Both the position numbers and the translations under genes were made by a program. Below are positions 1-9,214 of a DNA stretch of 64,000 nucleotides, one piece after another. The notes beneath the pieces are model-generated. The model was given only the letters and a program-made list of their open reading frames with translations. It did not search any database and was not told the origin of the DNA. Positions within the stretch are counted from its first letter, which is position 1. Every line of letters starts with the position of its first letter. The stretch comes from Streptococcus suis (lineage in GTDB: Bacteria; Bacillota; Bacilli; Lactobacillales; Streptococcaceae): contig JAKTNK010000008.1 in assembly GCA_029593465.1 (NCBI GenBank), positions 28,636 to 92,635 on the forward strand, in the 5' to 3' direction.

Positions 1-422
1 GCTAAGGACTGGTCAATCACAACTTCCTCATCTGATTTAAACAGTCTCCCCTCTGTGATGTTTGGCATTAAGAATTCACTTGTTTTAATTCCAAACAAGG
101 AAACTTTTTCCTTATCGTCATCCTTAGGCTGTGAGGCAGTCCAAGCCGAGCTAGCCATTTGGCTTAACGAAGCAAGCTTATCACCACTGACTTTTTCAGC
201 AATCTCTGGACTAATATTGGAAGCAGATAATAAATCGTTTGCTTCTTTATTGAGTAAAATGGTGTCCGCTGGCCATTTATCAACAGCTGAACGATTCTCC
301 TGCATAAGACCAAAGGCAAGTCCTGTCAAGAAAAATAAGAGATAAGCAATGAGAAATAGTAATCCCAGAATCAATCCAAAGCGTAGTTTGGCATGCTTTA
401 TTTCATTTAAGGCTAAAAACAT
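1..422 (-). CDS. ABC transporter permease, FtsX/MacB-like, N-terminal part
   Basis: This gene runs off the left edge, so only its first 140 codons are visible. It starts at the ATG ending at 422. Residues 1-12 are polar and basic, residues about 14-37 form one strong membrane helix, and the rest is a long hydrophilic stretch. That layout (one N-terminal helix, then a large extracytoplasmic domain) is typical of FtsX/MacB-type permeases that work with an ATPase on lipophilic substrates or peptides. The family call rests on layout and general sequence character, not on a catalytic motif. An ATPase and possibly a TetR- or PadR-type repressor would be expected in the same operon beyond the edge. 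The strong promoter with a double operator just upstream suggests tight repression. An upstream GGAAGGAAC gives a reasonable ribosome binding site. Confidence 0.7.
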   Translation of the reverse strand, partial: MFLALNEIKHAKLRFGLILGLLFLIAYLLFFLTGLAFGLMQENRSAVDKWPADTILLNKEANDLLSASNISPEIAEKVSGDKLASLSQMASSAWTASQPKDDDKEKVSLFGIKTSEFLMPNITEGRLFKSDEEVVIDQSL

Positions 423-450
423 GATGAGTTCCTTCCTGTTGGTAGATATA

Positions 451-503
451 TGGTTCTTATGAGAACTATCTTTCATTATAGTTCTCATAAGAACTAAAGT
501 CAA
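451..503 (-). promoter_or_regulatory. Strong promoter with two palindromic operators
   Basis: Reading the minus strand, -35 TTGACT (498-503) and -10 TATAAT (475-480) are exactly 17 bases apart, close to the ideal sigma-A promoter. One palindrome with arms TAGTTCT/AGAACTA (479-496) fills the spacer. A second, with arms GTTCT/AGAAC (451-468, core GTTCTTATGAGAAC), begins just after the -10. The two cores are reverse complements of each other. A dimeric repressor bound here would block RNA polymerase. The regulator is not in the window. Confidence 0.85.
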
Positions 504-659
504 GTGTTTGATGCTATCATTGACAAAACAACCTCATTGATATGCTGTCCATTAATTTATTGAGTGAGTTCGTAATGAGATCTTTAACGGCTAATCCTTT
601 TAGTTATATAGAATAGTAAGTCTCGATAACATAAGATATTTGCCGACTAGCTTTATCAG

Positions 660-692
660 TAAAAAATAACCCTGCTATAGCAAGGTTACTTT
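660..692 (-). terminator. Terminator of gyrA-srtA
   Basis: On the minus strand AACCTTGC and GCAGGGTT pair around a TATA loop with one G-U pair, followed by a run of six T. It lies just downstream of the srtA stop codon. Confidence 0.75.
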
Positions 693-704
693 GATTAACT
701 TAGG

Positions 705-1445
705 TTAAAGTGAGATTTGATTATAGGATTTATTAAAGGCTTTTCGAATGGCTTTAGAGGCCTTATTGTAACTGGTTTCTTCTTTCAAAATGGCAGTCAC
801 AATGGTTCGTTCAGTTGCCTCAGCATCCGTACAAGTGACAAGAGTGAGTTCGTGTTGCCCAGCGTGATCATCAATAACTGCAACAGCTGTCGGATCAACA
901 ACCGTAATATCCGTAATTTGATAGGTATATACTTTCTCCTTATCGGTTAGGTAAATCAACATCTCTTTTTTCGCATGATCAAGTGGTGAAAAGAGCATCT
1001 CGGAAGAGCCCGTCATTCCAAAAACATGATGACTTGCCAAAGCATAGTTATTGTCTCCTCCCATGACTTGATGTTCTTTCATAGTACCAGCACCATAAGT
1101 CAATTCTGTATTACCCAAACCTTTAAAAATAGGTAAGTTAATCCCTAAATCTGGGATAGCAATACCCCCAATAACTGGTAACTCTTGAGCATTCATCTGA
1201 GCTGCTAGCACAGATTCGGTACTGATGGATTTAACACCTTCAAAATCATAGCTTGTTTTAGAATTCTTATTTTGAGTGATGGTCTTTTTGCTGACATTCT
1301 CAATCTGATACTTGTTGGTATTGCTAGCAATAAAAGCATTACGAATAGGTTTGTTAAAGATTAAGGCTAAACCCAAAATGACCAATAGAAGGACAAGAGT
1401 ATTTTTCAAAAAATGTCCTAGTTTAGTAGCTTTTTGACGAGCCAT
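705..1445 (-). CDS. srtA: Class A sortase (housekeeping)
   Basis: A 246-residue membrane-anchored transpeptidase that cleaves LPXTG-type surface proteins between Thr and Gly and links them to the cell wall precursor. An N-terminal signal anchor spans residues about 13-31. The catalytic triad is visible: His139 in ASHHVFG, Cys205 in TLVTCTD and Arg213 in ATERTIV. Length and motifs match the streptococcal SrtA family (about 249 residues). The start lies one base after the gyrA stop, so it is probably co-transcribed with gyrA and ends at the hairpin near 660-692. This gyrA-srtA order is usual in streptococci. No regulatory site of its own is seen. Confidence 0.97.
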   Translation of the reverse strand: MARQKATKLGHFLKNTLVLLLVILGLALIFNKPIRNAFIASNTNKYQIENVSKKTITQNKNSKTSYDFEGVKSISTESVLAAQMNAQELPVIGGIAIPDLGINLPIFKGLGNTELTYGAGTMKEHQVMGGDNNYALASHHVFGMTGSSEMLFSPLDHAKKEMLIYLTDKEKVYTYQITDITVVDPTAVAVIDDHAGQHELTLVTCTDAEATERTIVTAILKEETSYNKASKAIRKAFNKSYNQISL

Positions 1446-1446
1446 A

Positions 1447-3912
1447 TTATTCCTCTATTTCTTTCTTATTAGCTGGTGCTTCTTCAGCTGTTTCAGCCTC
1501 AACCAGTGTAAAAGTGACTAATTTTGAAGTGTCTTCAAGTCTCATGACTTTGACTCCCATAGCAGAACGCCCTGTTCGAGAGATATCAGAGACGTTGGTT
1601 CGAATGACCACTCCTTTATTGGTAATCAACATGACATCTTCATCACCAGAAATCGTGATAAGACCCGCTAAAGCACCATTTTTAGCTGTAATATTAGCTG
1701 TTTTGATACCTTTACCGCCACGCCCCTTGGTTGGGTATTCTGCAGCAGAAGTGCGTTTTCCATAACCTTTTTCAGTCACGATAAGCACTTCTTGATGGTT
1801 TGAAATGGTCGAAGCACCAACAACGTAGTCTTCCTCACGTAGTTTGATTCCACGAACACCGGCAGCTGTCCGTCCCATACTCCGTACAGAAGATTCATTA
1901 AAGCGTACAGAATAACCAGAACTAGTGCCGATAATGATATCATCGCTACCAGTCGTTACAATAACATTAATCAATTGGTCATTATCCTTTAAGGTCAAGG
2001 CTTTAAGACCATTTTGACGAATGTTGTCAAACTCAGACGTAGGTACCCTCTTAACAACACCGGCATAGGTGGTAAAGAAGAAATAACAGTCTTTCAATTT
2101 TTCCTTACGGGCATTTATCATGGTCTGAATGACTTCCCCATCATCCAGTTTTAAGAGGTTAACAACAGGTAACCCTTTGGCCGTACGTCCGTATTCTGGG
2201 ATTTCATAACCTTTCAGTTTATAGACTCGACCCTGGTTAGTGAAGAATAAGAGCGTATCATGTGTGCTGGTAGAAACTAGCTGACTAACAAAGTCATCAT
2301 CGTTCACGCCTGTTCCTTGAACGCCACGTCCACCACGCTTTTGAGCCCGAAATTCATCTTGGGCAAGACGCTTGATATAGCCCTTGTTAGATAGGGTAAT
2401 AAGCACATCTTCTTCTTCAATGAGATCTTCATCTTCAAGTGAAAGAACTTCGCCAACCATCAATTCGGTCCGGCGATCATCATTGAACTTACGTTTAACC
2501 TCATCGAGCTCTTCTTTGATAATAGAGACAACGCGTTCAGGTTTTGCCAAAATATCAGCTAAATCGGCAATCAGTTTCAAGAGGTCATCGTATTCTGATT
2601 GAATCTTATCTCGTTCCAACCCTGTAAGACGACGCAGACGCATGTCTAAAATGGCTTGACTTTGCCGTTCACTCAAGTCAAAGCGGGCCATCAATTCTGC
2701 CTGTGCCTCACTATCCGTTTGACTATTCCGAATAATAGCAATGACTTCGTCAAGATGATCTAGCGCAATCAACAAACCTTCTAAAATATGCGCACGACTC
2801 TCTGCTTTAGCCTTATCAAACTCGGTACGTCTAACGACGACCTCTTTTTGGTAGGCAATATAGTTATCTAAAATTTGACGAAGGGTCAGGATTTTAGGCA
2901 CACCGTTTTCGATAGCCAACATATTGAAGCTAAAGTTGGTTTGCAAACTGGTCATCTTGAAAAGGTTGTTGAGGATGACGTTAGCCGAAACATCGCGCTT
3001 GACTTCAATGACGAAACGGACCCCTTCACGACTCGACTCATCACGAACAGCTGTGATACCCTCGATACGCTTTTCTTGAGCCAATTTAACAATATGCTCA
3101 TGTACTTTGGTTTTATTGACCATGTATGGAAACTCAGTAACTACGATACGCTCACGACCGGTTTTAGTGATTTCAATCTTTGTTTTCGAACGAAGAACAA
3201 TCGATCCTTTACCCGTGTCGTAGGCACGATGGATACCAGAACGTCCCATCACCATCGCTCCCGTTGGGAAATCAGGTCCAGGCAGCACTTCCATCAAATC
3301 ACGCGTTGTCACGTCAGGATTATCAATGACTAGTTTCACAGCATCAATCGCCTCACCAAGATTGTGCGGTGGGATATTTGTTGCCATCCCAACAGCAATT
3401 CCTGTAGCGCCATTAACGAGAAGATTGGGAAAACGTGCTGGTAGGACAACTGGTTCCTTCTCACTGCCATCGTAATTGTCTTGGAAATCAACCGTGTTTT
3501 TATTGATGTCACGCAGCATCTCAAGAGCAATCTTGCTCATACGAGCTTCTGTATAACGTTGCGCAGCAGCCCCATCGCCGTCCATGGAACCAAAGTTACC
3601 ATGACCATCGACAAGCATGTAGCGGTATGACCACCATTGGGCCATACGAACCATGGCATCATAAATCGAGATGTCACCATGTGGATGATATTTACCCATA
3701 ACATCCCCGGTGATACGAGCCGATTTTTTATGCGGTTTATCAGGAGTGACCCCCAACTCATTCATGCCATAGAGAATACGGCGATGAACAGGCTTTAACC
3801 CATCTCTAACATCTGGAAGTGCACGCGCCACAATAACACTCATGGCATAGTCAATAAAGCTAGTTTTCATTTCGCTAGTCAGATTGACACTTACAAGATT
3901 TTTATCTTCCAT
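1447..3912 (-). CDS. gyrA: DNA gyrase subunit A
   Basis: An 821-residue catalytic subunit of the type II topoisomerase that introduces negative supercoils; it works as A2B2 with GyrB. The breakage-reunion domain is in the first ~500 residues, with active-site Tyr120 in AAAQRY. The C-terminal beta-pinwheel carries a GyrA box (QKRGGRG). The quinolone-determining region is intact in frame but reads HPHGD-Ile81-SIY-Asp85. Many streptococci, including pneumococcus, have Ser81 and Glu85 there. Codon 81 is ATC (3670-3672) and codon 85 is GAT (3658-3660). Ser81 changes are a classic route to fluoroquinolone resistance; Asp85 may be natural variation. The gene starts at the ATG ending at 3912 and is followed by srtA after one base. 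Confidence 0.99.
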   Translation of the reverse strand: MEDKNLVSVNLTSEMKTSFIDYAMSVIVARALPDVRDGLKPVHRRILYGMNELGVTPDKPHKKSARITGDVMGKYHPHGDISIYDAMVRMAQWWSYRYMLVDGHGNFGSMDGDGAAAQRYTEARMSKIALEMLRDINKNTVDFQDNYDGSEKEPVVLPARFPNLLVNGATGIAVGMATNIPPHNLGEAIDAVKLVIDNPDVTTRDLMEVLPGPDFPTGAMVMGRSGIHRAYDTGKGSIVLRSKTKIEITKTGRERIVVTEFPYMVNKTKVHEHIVKLAQEKRIEGITAVRDESSREGVRFVIEVKRDVSANVILNNLFKMTSLQTNFSFNMLAIENGVPKILTLRQILDNYIAYQKEVVVRRTEFDKAKAESRAHILEGLLIALDHLDEVIAIIRNSQTDSEAQAELMARFDLSERQSQAILDMRLRRLTGLERDKIQSEYDDLLKLIADLADILAKPERVVSIIKEELDEVKRKFNDDRRTELMVGEVLSLEDEDLIEEEDVLITLSNKGYIKRLAQDEFRAQKRGGRGVQGTGVNDDDFVSQLVSTSTHDTLLFFTNQGRVYKLKGYEIPEYGRTAKGLPVVNLLKLDDGEVIQTMINARKEKLKDCYFFFTTYAGVVKRVPTSEFDNIRQNGLKALTLKDNDQLINVIVTTGSDDIIIGTSSGYSVRFNESSVRSMGRTAAGVRGIKLREEDYVVGASTISNHQEVLIVTEKGYGKRTSAAEYPTKGRGGKGIKTANITAKNGALAGLITISGDEDVMLITNKGVVIRTNVSDISRTGRSAMGVKVMRLEDTSKLVTFTLVEAETAEEAPANKKEIEE

Positions 3913-3945
3913 TTTCGTCTCTTTCTTTTAGTCTTTATCTTAGCT

Positions 3946-3954
3946 ATTATATCA
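3946..3954 (-). promoter_or_regulatory. gyrA promoter, extended -10
   Basis: On the minus strand TGATATAAT forms an extended -10 (TATAAT at 3946-3951). No convincing -35 hexamer lies 16-18 bases upstream, which is compatible with an extended -10 promoter. It gives a leader of about 25-30 bases with AAAGAGACG near the gyrA start. Confidence 0.6.
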
Positions 3955-4088
3955 TATTTTACAGATTTTTTGGCCAATGAGGAGTTGTTAAAAAACGAAT
4001 AAGACTTGCTTTTTCAATAATTCCAGGGAATTTACAGAAAATCACAAATTATTTTCTAGCTGAATTTTTCATAATCACCCAGAAATAC

Positions 4089-4117
4089 GTGACATCTATC
4101 ACTTTAAGTGATACAAT
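4089..4117 (+). promoter_or_regulatory. ldh promoter with dyad operator in the spacer
   Basis: -35 GTGACA (4089-4094) and -10 TACAAT (4112-4117) are 17 bases apart. The spacer holds a perfect 7-bp inverted repeat, ATCACTT-T-AAGTGAT (4098-4112), that touches the -10. Its position suggests a repressor or redox/metabolite regulator of ldh. It fits neither the Rex consensus (TTGTGA-N6-TCACAA) nor the CcpA cre. Confidence 0.65.
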
Positions 4118-4161
4118 AAACCTGTATGGGGAAATCCCAAAAAAATGAAGGAGATGTTTAG

Positions 4162-5154
<993 letters not shown>

Positions 5155-5160
5155 TCGTAT

Positions 5161-5186
5161 AAAAAAGGCCCTTCGGGGTCTTTTTT
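5161..5186 (+). terminator. ldh terminator with UUCG loop
   Basis: AAAAAAGGCCC and GGGTCTTTTTT pair as 11 bp (one G-U) around a TTCG tetraloop, then run into T. A textbook strong intrinsic terminator for ldh. Confidence 0.9.
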
Positions 5187-5218
5187 CTCTTTAAAGATTG
5201 GATAACTATTTGTATATT

Positions 5219-5258
5219 AAAAAAGAGCTAGCCATAATGGCTAACTTCTTTTTTAGTA
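5219..5258 (-). terminator. Terminator of asd-dapA (probably bidirectional)
   Basis: AGTTAGCC and GGCTAGCT pair with one G-U around ATTAT and are flanked by A-run and T-run on both sides. It follows the dapA stop and can also back up ldh termination from the plus strand. Confidence 0.85.
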
Positions 5259-5266
5259 ATAATTGA

Positions 5267-6196
5267 TTAATAATTGGTAGGTCTTAAAACCCCTTTTACA
5301 GGTTGTGAGGGCCCTTCACTAAGGACAACTTTAATAATCTCTTTAGCTTCTTCATCTGAACAAGCGACCAACGGTAAGCGCAATGGTCCAACATCAAATC
5401 CTTGATGATTTAGAACGGCTTTCACAGGTGCTGGACTTGCTACTGAAAATAGTGCATTGACTTTAGGAATAAAACGTCGTTGGATGGTTGCTGCAGTTGT
5501 AAGGTCGTTGTTGGCAAGCGCCTCTAACATCACGTGCATTTCATCACCATTGGTATGCGACGCAACGGAAATAACCCCGTCAGCTCCAAGTGCTAAGGCA
5601 TGAAAAGCTTCTCCGTCTTCCCCTGTATAAATTAAGAAATCTTTTGGAGCTTGCTCTACCAAATAAGCGATATTCTCAAGACTAGTGCATTCTTTGACGC
5701 CTATGATATTGGGATGCTTTGCCAAGCGCAACATGGTTTCTGGCTCCAAGGTAACAACGACACGCCCTGGAATATTATAAATGATAATCGGTAAATCACT
5801 AGCGTCTGCAATGGCTTTAAAATGCTGATATAAGCCTTCTTGCGTTGGTTTATTGTAATAGGGAACGATAGCTAGACCAGCAGCAAAGCCACCAAATTCA
5901 GCAACTTCTTTAGCAAATTCAACAGAATCACGAGTGTCATTGGTACCAATACCAGCAATTAATGGCACGCGGCCGTTGACAATTTTTTGAACGGCTGCAA
6001 ACAACTCCAATTCCTCTTCGTGTGTTAGAGTTGGACTTTCTGCTGTAGTACCAGCCAGTAAAATACCGTCTGTATGGTGTGCTAGCAAATGTTCGACTAG
6101 TTTAGGCAGTGCGTCATAATTAATAGAGCCATCAGTTTTAAAAGGGGTGACCATGGCAGTGATGATTTTAGCATTGCGTAATTGTTCGATTGACAT
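5267..6196 (-). CDS. dapA: 4-hydroxy-tetrahydrodipicolinate synthase
   Basis: A 309-residue lyase that condenses pyruvate with L-aspartate-4-semialdehyde, the first committed step toward diaminopimelate and lysine. The (beta/alpha)8 barrel signature is clear: GTTAESPTL near residues 49-57, Tyr140 in IIYNIPGR and Schiff-base Lys168 in GVKECT. It lies directly downstream of asd (19 bases), whose product is its substrate, so the pair forms an operon. The start has AAAGGAGTT upstream. Streptococci use lysine in the peptidoglycan stem, so this supplies wall precursor as well as protein lysine. Confidence 0.97.
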   Translation of the reverse strand: MSIEQLRNAKIITAMVTPFKTDGSINYDALPKLVEHLLAHHTDGILLAGTTAESPTLTHEEELELFAAVQKIVNGRVPLIAGIGTNDTRDSVEFAKEVAEFGGFAAGLAIVPYYNKPTQEGLYQHFKAIADASDLPIIIYNIPGRVVVTLEPETMLRLAKHPNIIGVKECTSLENIAYLVEQAPKDFLIYTGEDGEAFHALALGADGVISVASHTNGDEMHVMLEALANNDLTTAATIQRRFIPKVNALFSVASPAPVKAVLNHQGFDVGPLRLPLVACSDEEAKEIIKVVLSEGPSQPVKGVLRPTNY

Positions 6197-6215
6197 GAAA
6201 CAACTCCTTTAACAA

Positions 6216-7292
6216 TTAGATTAAATCAAATTTTAGGTCATTTGTTGCATGGACAAGACCTTTTTCATGTAGGGTTTCAGCGATTTGAACAGAATTCCAA
6301 GCGGCACCTTTTAGTAAGTTGTCTGAAACAACCCACATATGAATACCATTCTCTTGATCTAAGTCTTTTCGGAGACGTCCGACAAAAGTCTCTCGGCTAC
6401 CAACAGCATTGACTGCTTGTGGGTACACTTGATGTGCTACATCATCTTCTAATACTGCTCCCGGGAAACTTGCGATAGCTTTTTTGACGTCATCAATCGG
6501 GGCTACTTCTTTGGTCTCTATATAGACAGACTCTGAATGACCTGAGAGCACAGGGATACGGACACAGGTTGCTGAGACTGCAATAGTGTCATCCTCCATA
6601 ATTTTTTTAGTCTCCTTGGTCATTTTCATCTCTTCATAGGTATAGTCGTTGTCAGTAAAGACATCAATTTGTGGTAGGGCGTTAAAAGCTATTGGATAAT
6701 GCTTCTTATCACCACTAGATGGTAGAATAGTTGCTGTCACCTCTTTAGGATCAAGACCATCATTAAGAACTTGACGTAGTTGATGCTTGGTTTCATCAAT
6801 AGCAGATTGCCCTGCTCCTGATACTGCTTGGTAAGTGGAAACAATAATCCGATTTAAGCCCCATTTTTGGCGTACGGGCTCTAAAGCAACCATCATTTGG
6901 ATAGTTGAACAGTTTGGACAGGCAATGATACCATTGTGGTTTTCCAAGGCATGAGCATTGACTTCTGGCACCACTAAAGGAACATCTTTGTTTTGTCTAA
7001 AGTAAGAGGTGTTATCAACAACGACTGCTCCTGCTTTAACAGCATATGGTGCAAACTTAGCTGAGGTTGAACCGCCTGCTGAAAAAAGGGCAATATCAAC
7101 TCCTTCAAAGGAATCTTCTGTTGTGAGTTCAACAGTTACCTCCTGTCCTTTAAACGTTAGTACTTTTCCTGCTGAACGGCTTGATGACAGATAGCGCACT
7201 TTGTCAATTGGTAGGGTTGACGTTTCTAACATCTTAATCATTTGTGTTCCAACAGCACCTGTGGCACCAACAACTGCAACGGTATATCCCAT
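6216..7292 (-). CDS. asd: Aspartate-semialdehyde dehydrogenase
   Basis: A 358-residue NADPH-dependent enzyme that converts aspartyl-4-phosphate to aspartate-4-semialdehyde, the branch point to lysine, threonine and methionine. GATGAVG near the N-terminus binds the nucleotide, and catalytic Cys128 sits in ACPNCST, the position known for the pneumococcal enzyme. A longer in-frame start exists at 7385, but 7292 is chosen: it has AAAGGAG at ideal spacing, the protein then begins [12 protein letters not shown] as in the family, and the promoter -10 lies inside the longer reading. dapA follows. The leader contains a 10-bp hairpin and an abundant-type small RNA lies just upstream. Confidence 0.97.
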   Translation of the reverse strand: MGYTVAVVGATGAVGTQMIKMLETSTLPIDKVRYLSSSRSAGKVLTFKGQEVTVELTTEDSFEGVDIALFSAGGSTSAKFAPYAVKAGAVVVDNTSYFRQNKDVPLVVPEVNAHALENHNGIIACPNCSTIQMMVALEPVRQKWGLNRIIVSTYQAVSGAGQSAIDETKHQLRQVLNDGLDPKEVTATILPSSGDKKHYPIAFNALPQIDVFTDNDYTYEEMKMTKETKKIMEDDTIAVSATCVRIPVLSGHSESVYIETKEVAPIDDVKKAIASFPGAVLEDDVAHQVYPQAVNAVGSRETFVGRLRKDLDQENGIHMWVVSDNLLKGAAWNSVQIAETLHEKGLVHATNDLKFDLI

Positions 7293-7311
7293 AGTAAACT
7301 CCTTTTTCTTA

Positions 7312-7340
7312 TTTTTAGAAAATGACATACTTTCTAAAAA
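7312..7340 (-). promoter_or_regulatory. Hairpin in the asd 5' leader
   Basis: A perfect 10-bp inverted repeat (TTTTTAGAAA / TTTCTAAAAA, 9-base loop) covers most of the short asd leader, about 10 bases ahead of the ribosome binding site. It may stabilise the mRNA or affect ribosome access. It does not end in a T-run at a terminator position. Confidence 0.55.
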
Positions 7341-7353
7341 TGGCTTAGTTTTC

Positions 7354-7381
7354 ATTATACTATTTTTTGTTGAAAATGCAA
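7354..7381 (-). promoter_or_regulatory. asd promoter
   Basis: On the minus strand -35 TTGCAT (7376-7381) and -10 TATAAT (7354-7359) are 16 bases apart. It begins about 14 bases after the terminator T-run of the upstream small RNA, so asd can be transcribed independently of that RNA. Confidence 0.75.
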
Positions 7382-7393
7382 TCATTGCTAAAG

Positions 7394-7534
7394 CAAAAAA
7401 TCCTCTACCCTAGGGTAGAGGATATGGGCACTAAACTAGTGTGGTAAGCAGGTTCACACAACCTACCAAGGTCGGCTCCAGCCATAATGACCTCCCAGCG
7501 CAATAGTGGTAAAACCACAATCGACTCATCGCAT
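7394..7534 (-). ncRNA. asd RNA motif small RNA
   Basis: A protein-free stretch of about 140 bases has its own promoter and a strong terminator hairpin (CCTCTACCC/GGGTAGAGG, 7402-7421, then six T) and lies just upstream of asd. A 'asd RNA' of this position and kind is described in lactic acid bacteria, with a transcript in S. pyogenes detected experimentally; there it is thought to act in trans rather than as a riboswitch, because it terminates before the gene. Several further helices are visible, for example GTGGTTTTACCAC and GGTAGGTTGTGTGAACC. Assignment is by location, length and architecture; no covariance search was possible. Confidence 0.75.
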
Positions 7535-7540
7535 GTCTTT

Positions 7541-7569
7541 ATCATACCACACTTTATCTAAGATTACAA
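7541..7569 (-). promoter_or_regulatory. Promoter of the asd-type small RNA
   Basis: -35 TTGTAA (7564-7569) and -10 TATGAT (7541-7546) with an exact 17-base spacer on the minus strand predict a start near 7534. The -35 hexamer overlaps the stop codon of the upstream cardiolipin synthase gene. Confidence 0.8.
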
Positions 7570-9150
7570 GAGTGGCGCGATGGTTTTAAGCAAATAGCCA
7601 CTCACTTTACGCCATAACGGTCGTGATTTTAAGGATAGATAAGTCACGCGTTGTGACTGTTTTAGGGTCTCTTGGAAATCGGCTTCAACCTTCTGAACGG
7701 TATCAGATAGATACATATAGACCCCACATTCAAAATGATGATAGAGGCTACGATAATCTAAATTGATGGTTCCAACGGTTGCTTTGGTAGAATCACTGAC
7801 GAAAACTTTCGAGTGGATAAAACCAGGTGTGTAGCGATAAATCTGTACACCGGCATCCATCAATTCTTTGAAATAGGTTTCTGCTAAGATAAAAGCATAA
7901 GGCTTATCAGGGATACCTGGCATGAGGATAACGACCTCTACTCCTCTTTGGGCAGCGAAAGTAAGAGCATGCATCATTTCACTATCAATGACTAAATAAG
8001 GCGTCATGATATGAACGTATTCTTTAGCGTTATTGAGAATGTCAATATAGACATTTTCCGCGATATGATGGTAATTCATTGGAGAGTTGCCATAAGGTGC
8101 AACGTATCCAGTAGCTGGTACTTTTCGCGGTGTTTCCAGAAGGTAAGTGGCAAAATCATCTTCATCACCGGTAGTTGACCACATGGTTAAAAAGAGTGCT
8201 TTAAAGGTTTGAACGGCTGCTCCTTCTATTTTAAGCCCGTTATCTTTCCAATGACCAAAGCGAGTGATGTGATTGATGTACTCGTCTGCCAGATTGACGC
8301 CCCCAGTAAAGGCTATTTGCCCATCAATAACCGTTATTTTCCGATGATCACGGTAGTTATAATAGGTTGATAAAAAGGGTCTAATCGGTGAAAAAGCGCG
8401 TGCATCAATGCCTAAAGCCTTCATCCTGTCAGTATAATCATAGCTTAAGGTATCAAGCTCAACCATACCGTCATAAAGGACTCTAACGTCAACCCCTTCT
8501 TTCACTTTCTGCTCGAGAATGGTTAAGATTTCCCCCCACATCAGTCCCTCATTAATAATAAAATATTCTAAAAAGATGTAGGACTTTGCTTTTAAGAGCG
8601 CTTCTTTAAAGGCTGGAAAAAAATCATCCCCCAAGGGATAGTAAGTTAGTCGGCTACCGTCATAGGTGGGGAAGTGACCTGGACTACGATTAAGATAGCT
8701 GACGAGTTGATAGGTATGAGGGTGATTAGCCTTAATGACTTGGATAAGCTTAGGGTCTTGCCTGAGGTGTTGGCTAGCTTCTTTGGTGTATTGGATAACC
8801 TTACGCTTTAAATCTCTAACTCCAATGTCAGTCTTAGTGTATAGTAAAAGGAAGGCACCAAAAATAGGAAAGAGCATCATTAGCATGAGCCAGGTGTTTT
8901 TGGATACAGCATCCATGTTGCTGTTAAATAAATAAATCACCACAATGGCGCCAAAAAAATGTTCTAGATAAATCACTCTTAATGGTAAGCGGTTAAACCA
9001 AAGAAAGCCCAAGCTAATAAAAATGATTTCTAGTAAAATCGCTAAGATAATGATAGCCCCCCGACTAAAAATAAAGCGACCTAAACCAGAGTGATGTTGT
9101 GGTAGTAGTCTTGTGATTGGAATCCTTTTGAGGGAGTGATGTTTCGCCAT
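7564..9150 (-). CDS. cls: Cardiolipin synthase (copy 1)
   Basis: A 528-residue phospholipase D superfamily membrane enzyme that joins two phosphatidylglycerols to cardiolipin and glycerol. Two or three membrane segments lie in the first ~110 residues. The two HKD motifs are visible as HRKITVIDG and HSKVFVSD, each followed by the usual downstream Gly/Asn residues. Start 9150 is chosen because AAAGGAG precedes it; the longer in-frame start at 9201 lies inside the terminator of the gene before it. It is a tandem paralogue of the next gene upstream, with near-identical blocks around both motifs. It has its own promoter immediately after that terminator. Confidence 0.93.
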   Translation of the reverse strand: MAKHHSLKRIPITRLLPQHHSGLGRFIFSRGAIIILAILLEIIFISLGFLWFNRLPLRVIYLEHFFGAIVVIYLFNSNMDAVSKNTWLMLMMLFPIFGAFLLLYTKTDIGVRDLKRKVIQYTKEASQHLRQDPKLIQVIKANHPHTYQLVSYLNRSPGHFPTYDGSRLTYYPLGDDFFPAFKEALLKAKSYIFLEYFIINEGLMWGEILTILEQKVKEGVDVRVLYDGMVELDTLSYDYTDRMKALGIDARAFSPIRPFLSTYYNYRDHRKITVIDGQIAFTGGVNLADEYINHITRFGHWKDNGLKIEGAAVQTFKALFLTMWSTTGDEDDFATYLLETPRKVPATGYVAPYGNSPMNYHHIAENVYIDILNNAKEYVHIMTPYLVIDSEMMHALTFAAQRGVEVVILMPGIPDKPYAFILAETYFKELMDAGVQIYRYTPGFIHSKVFVSDSTKATVGTINLDYRSLYHHFECGVYMYLSDTVQKVEADFQETLKQSQRVTYLSLKSRPLWRKVSGYLLKTIAPLL

Positions 9151-9178
9151 TTTGTCTCCTTTCGCCTGAATAGTCTTT

Positions 9179-9214
9179 ATTATAACAAAAAAATAAGCCA
9201 TTTGTAGGCTTATT
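9179..9214 (-). terminator. cls copy 2 terminator followed directly by cls copy 1 promoter
   Basis: On the minus strand AATAAGCC/GGCTTATT (9192-9199 and 9207-9214) form a perfect 8-bp stem that overlaps the stop codon, followed by seven T. One base past the T-run comes TGTTATAAT, an extended -10 (TATAAT at 9179-9184) for the next gene. Terminator and promoter are thus fused. Confidence 0.8.

Noticed and set aside
55-345. Plus-strand open frame of 96 codons
   Set aside because: It is the shadow of the permease gene on the minus strand, with no ribosome site and no family pattern.
2875-3333. Plus-strand open frame of 152 codons inside gyrA
   Set aside because: Overlaps the strongly conserved gyrA coding sequence; chance antisense frame.
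7394-7534. Lysine riboswitch upstream of asd
   Set aside because: Too short, lacks the five-helix lysine aptamer arrangement; its terminator is followed by a separate asd promoter, so asd RNA fits better.
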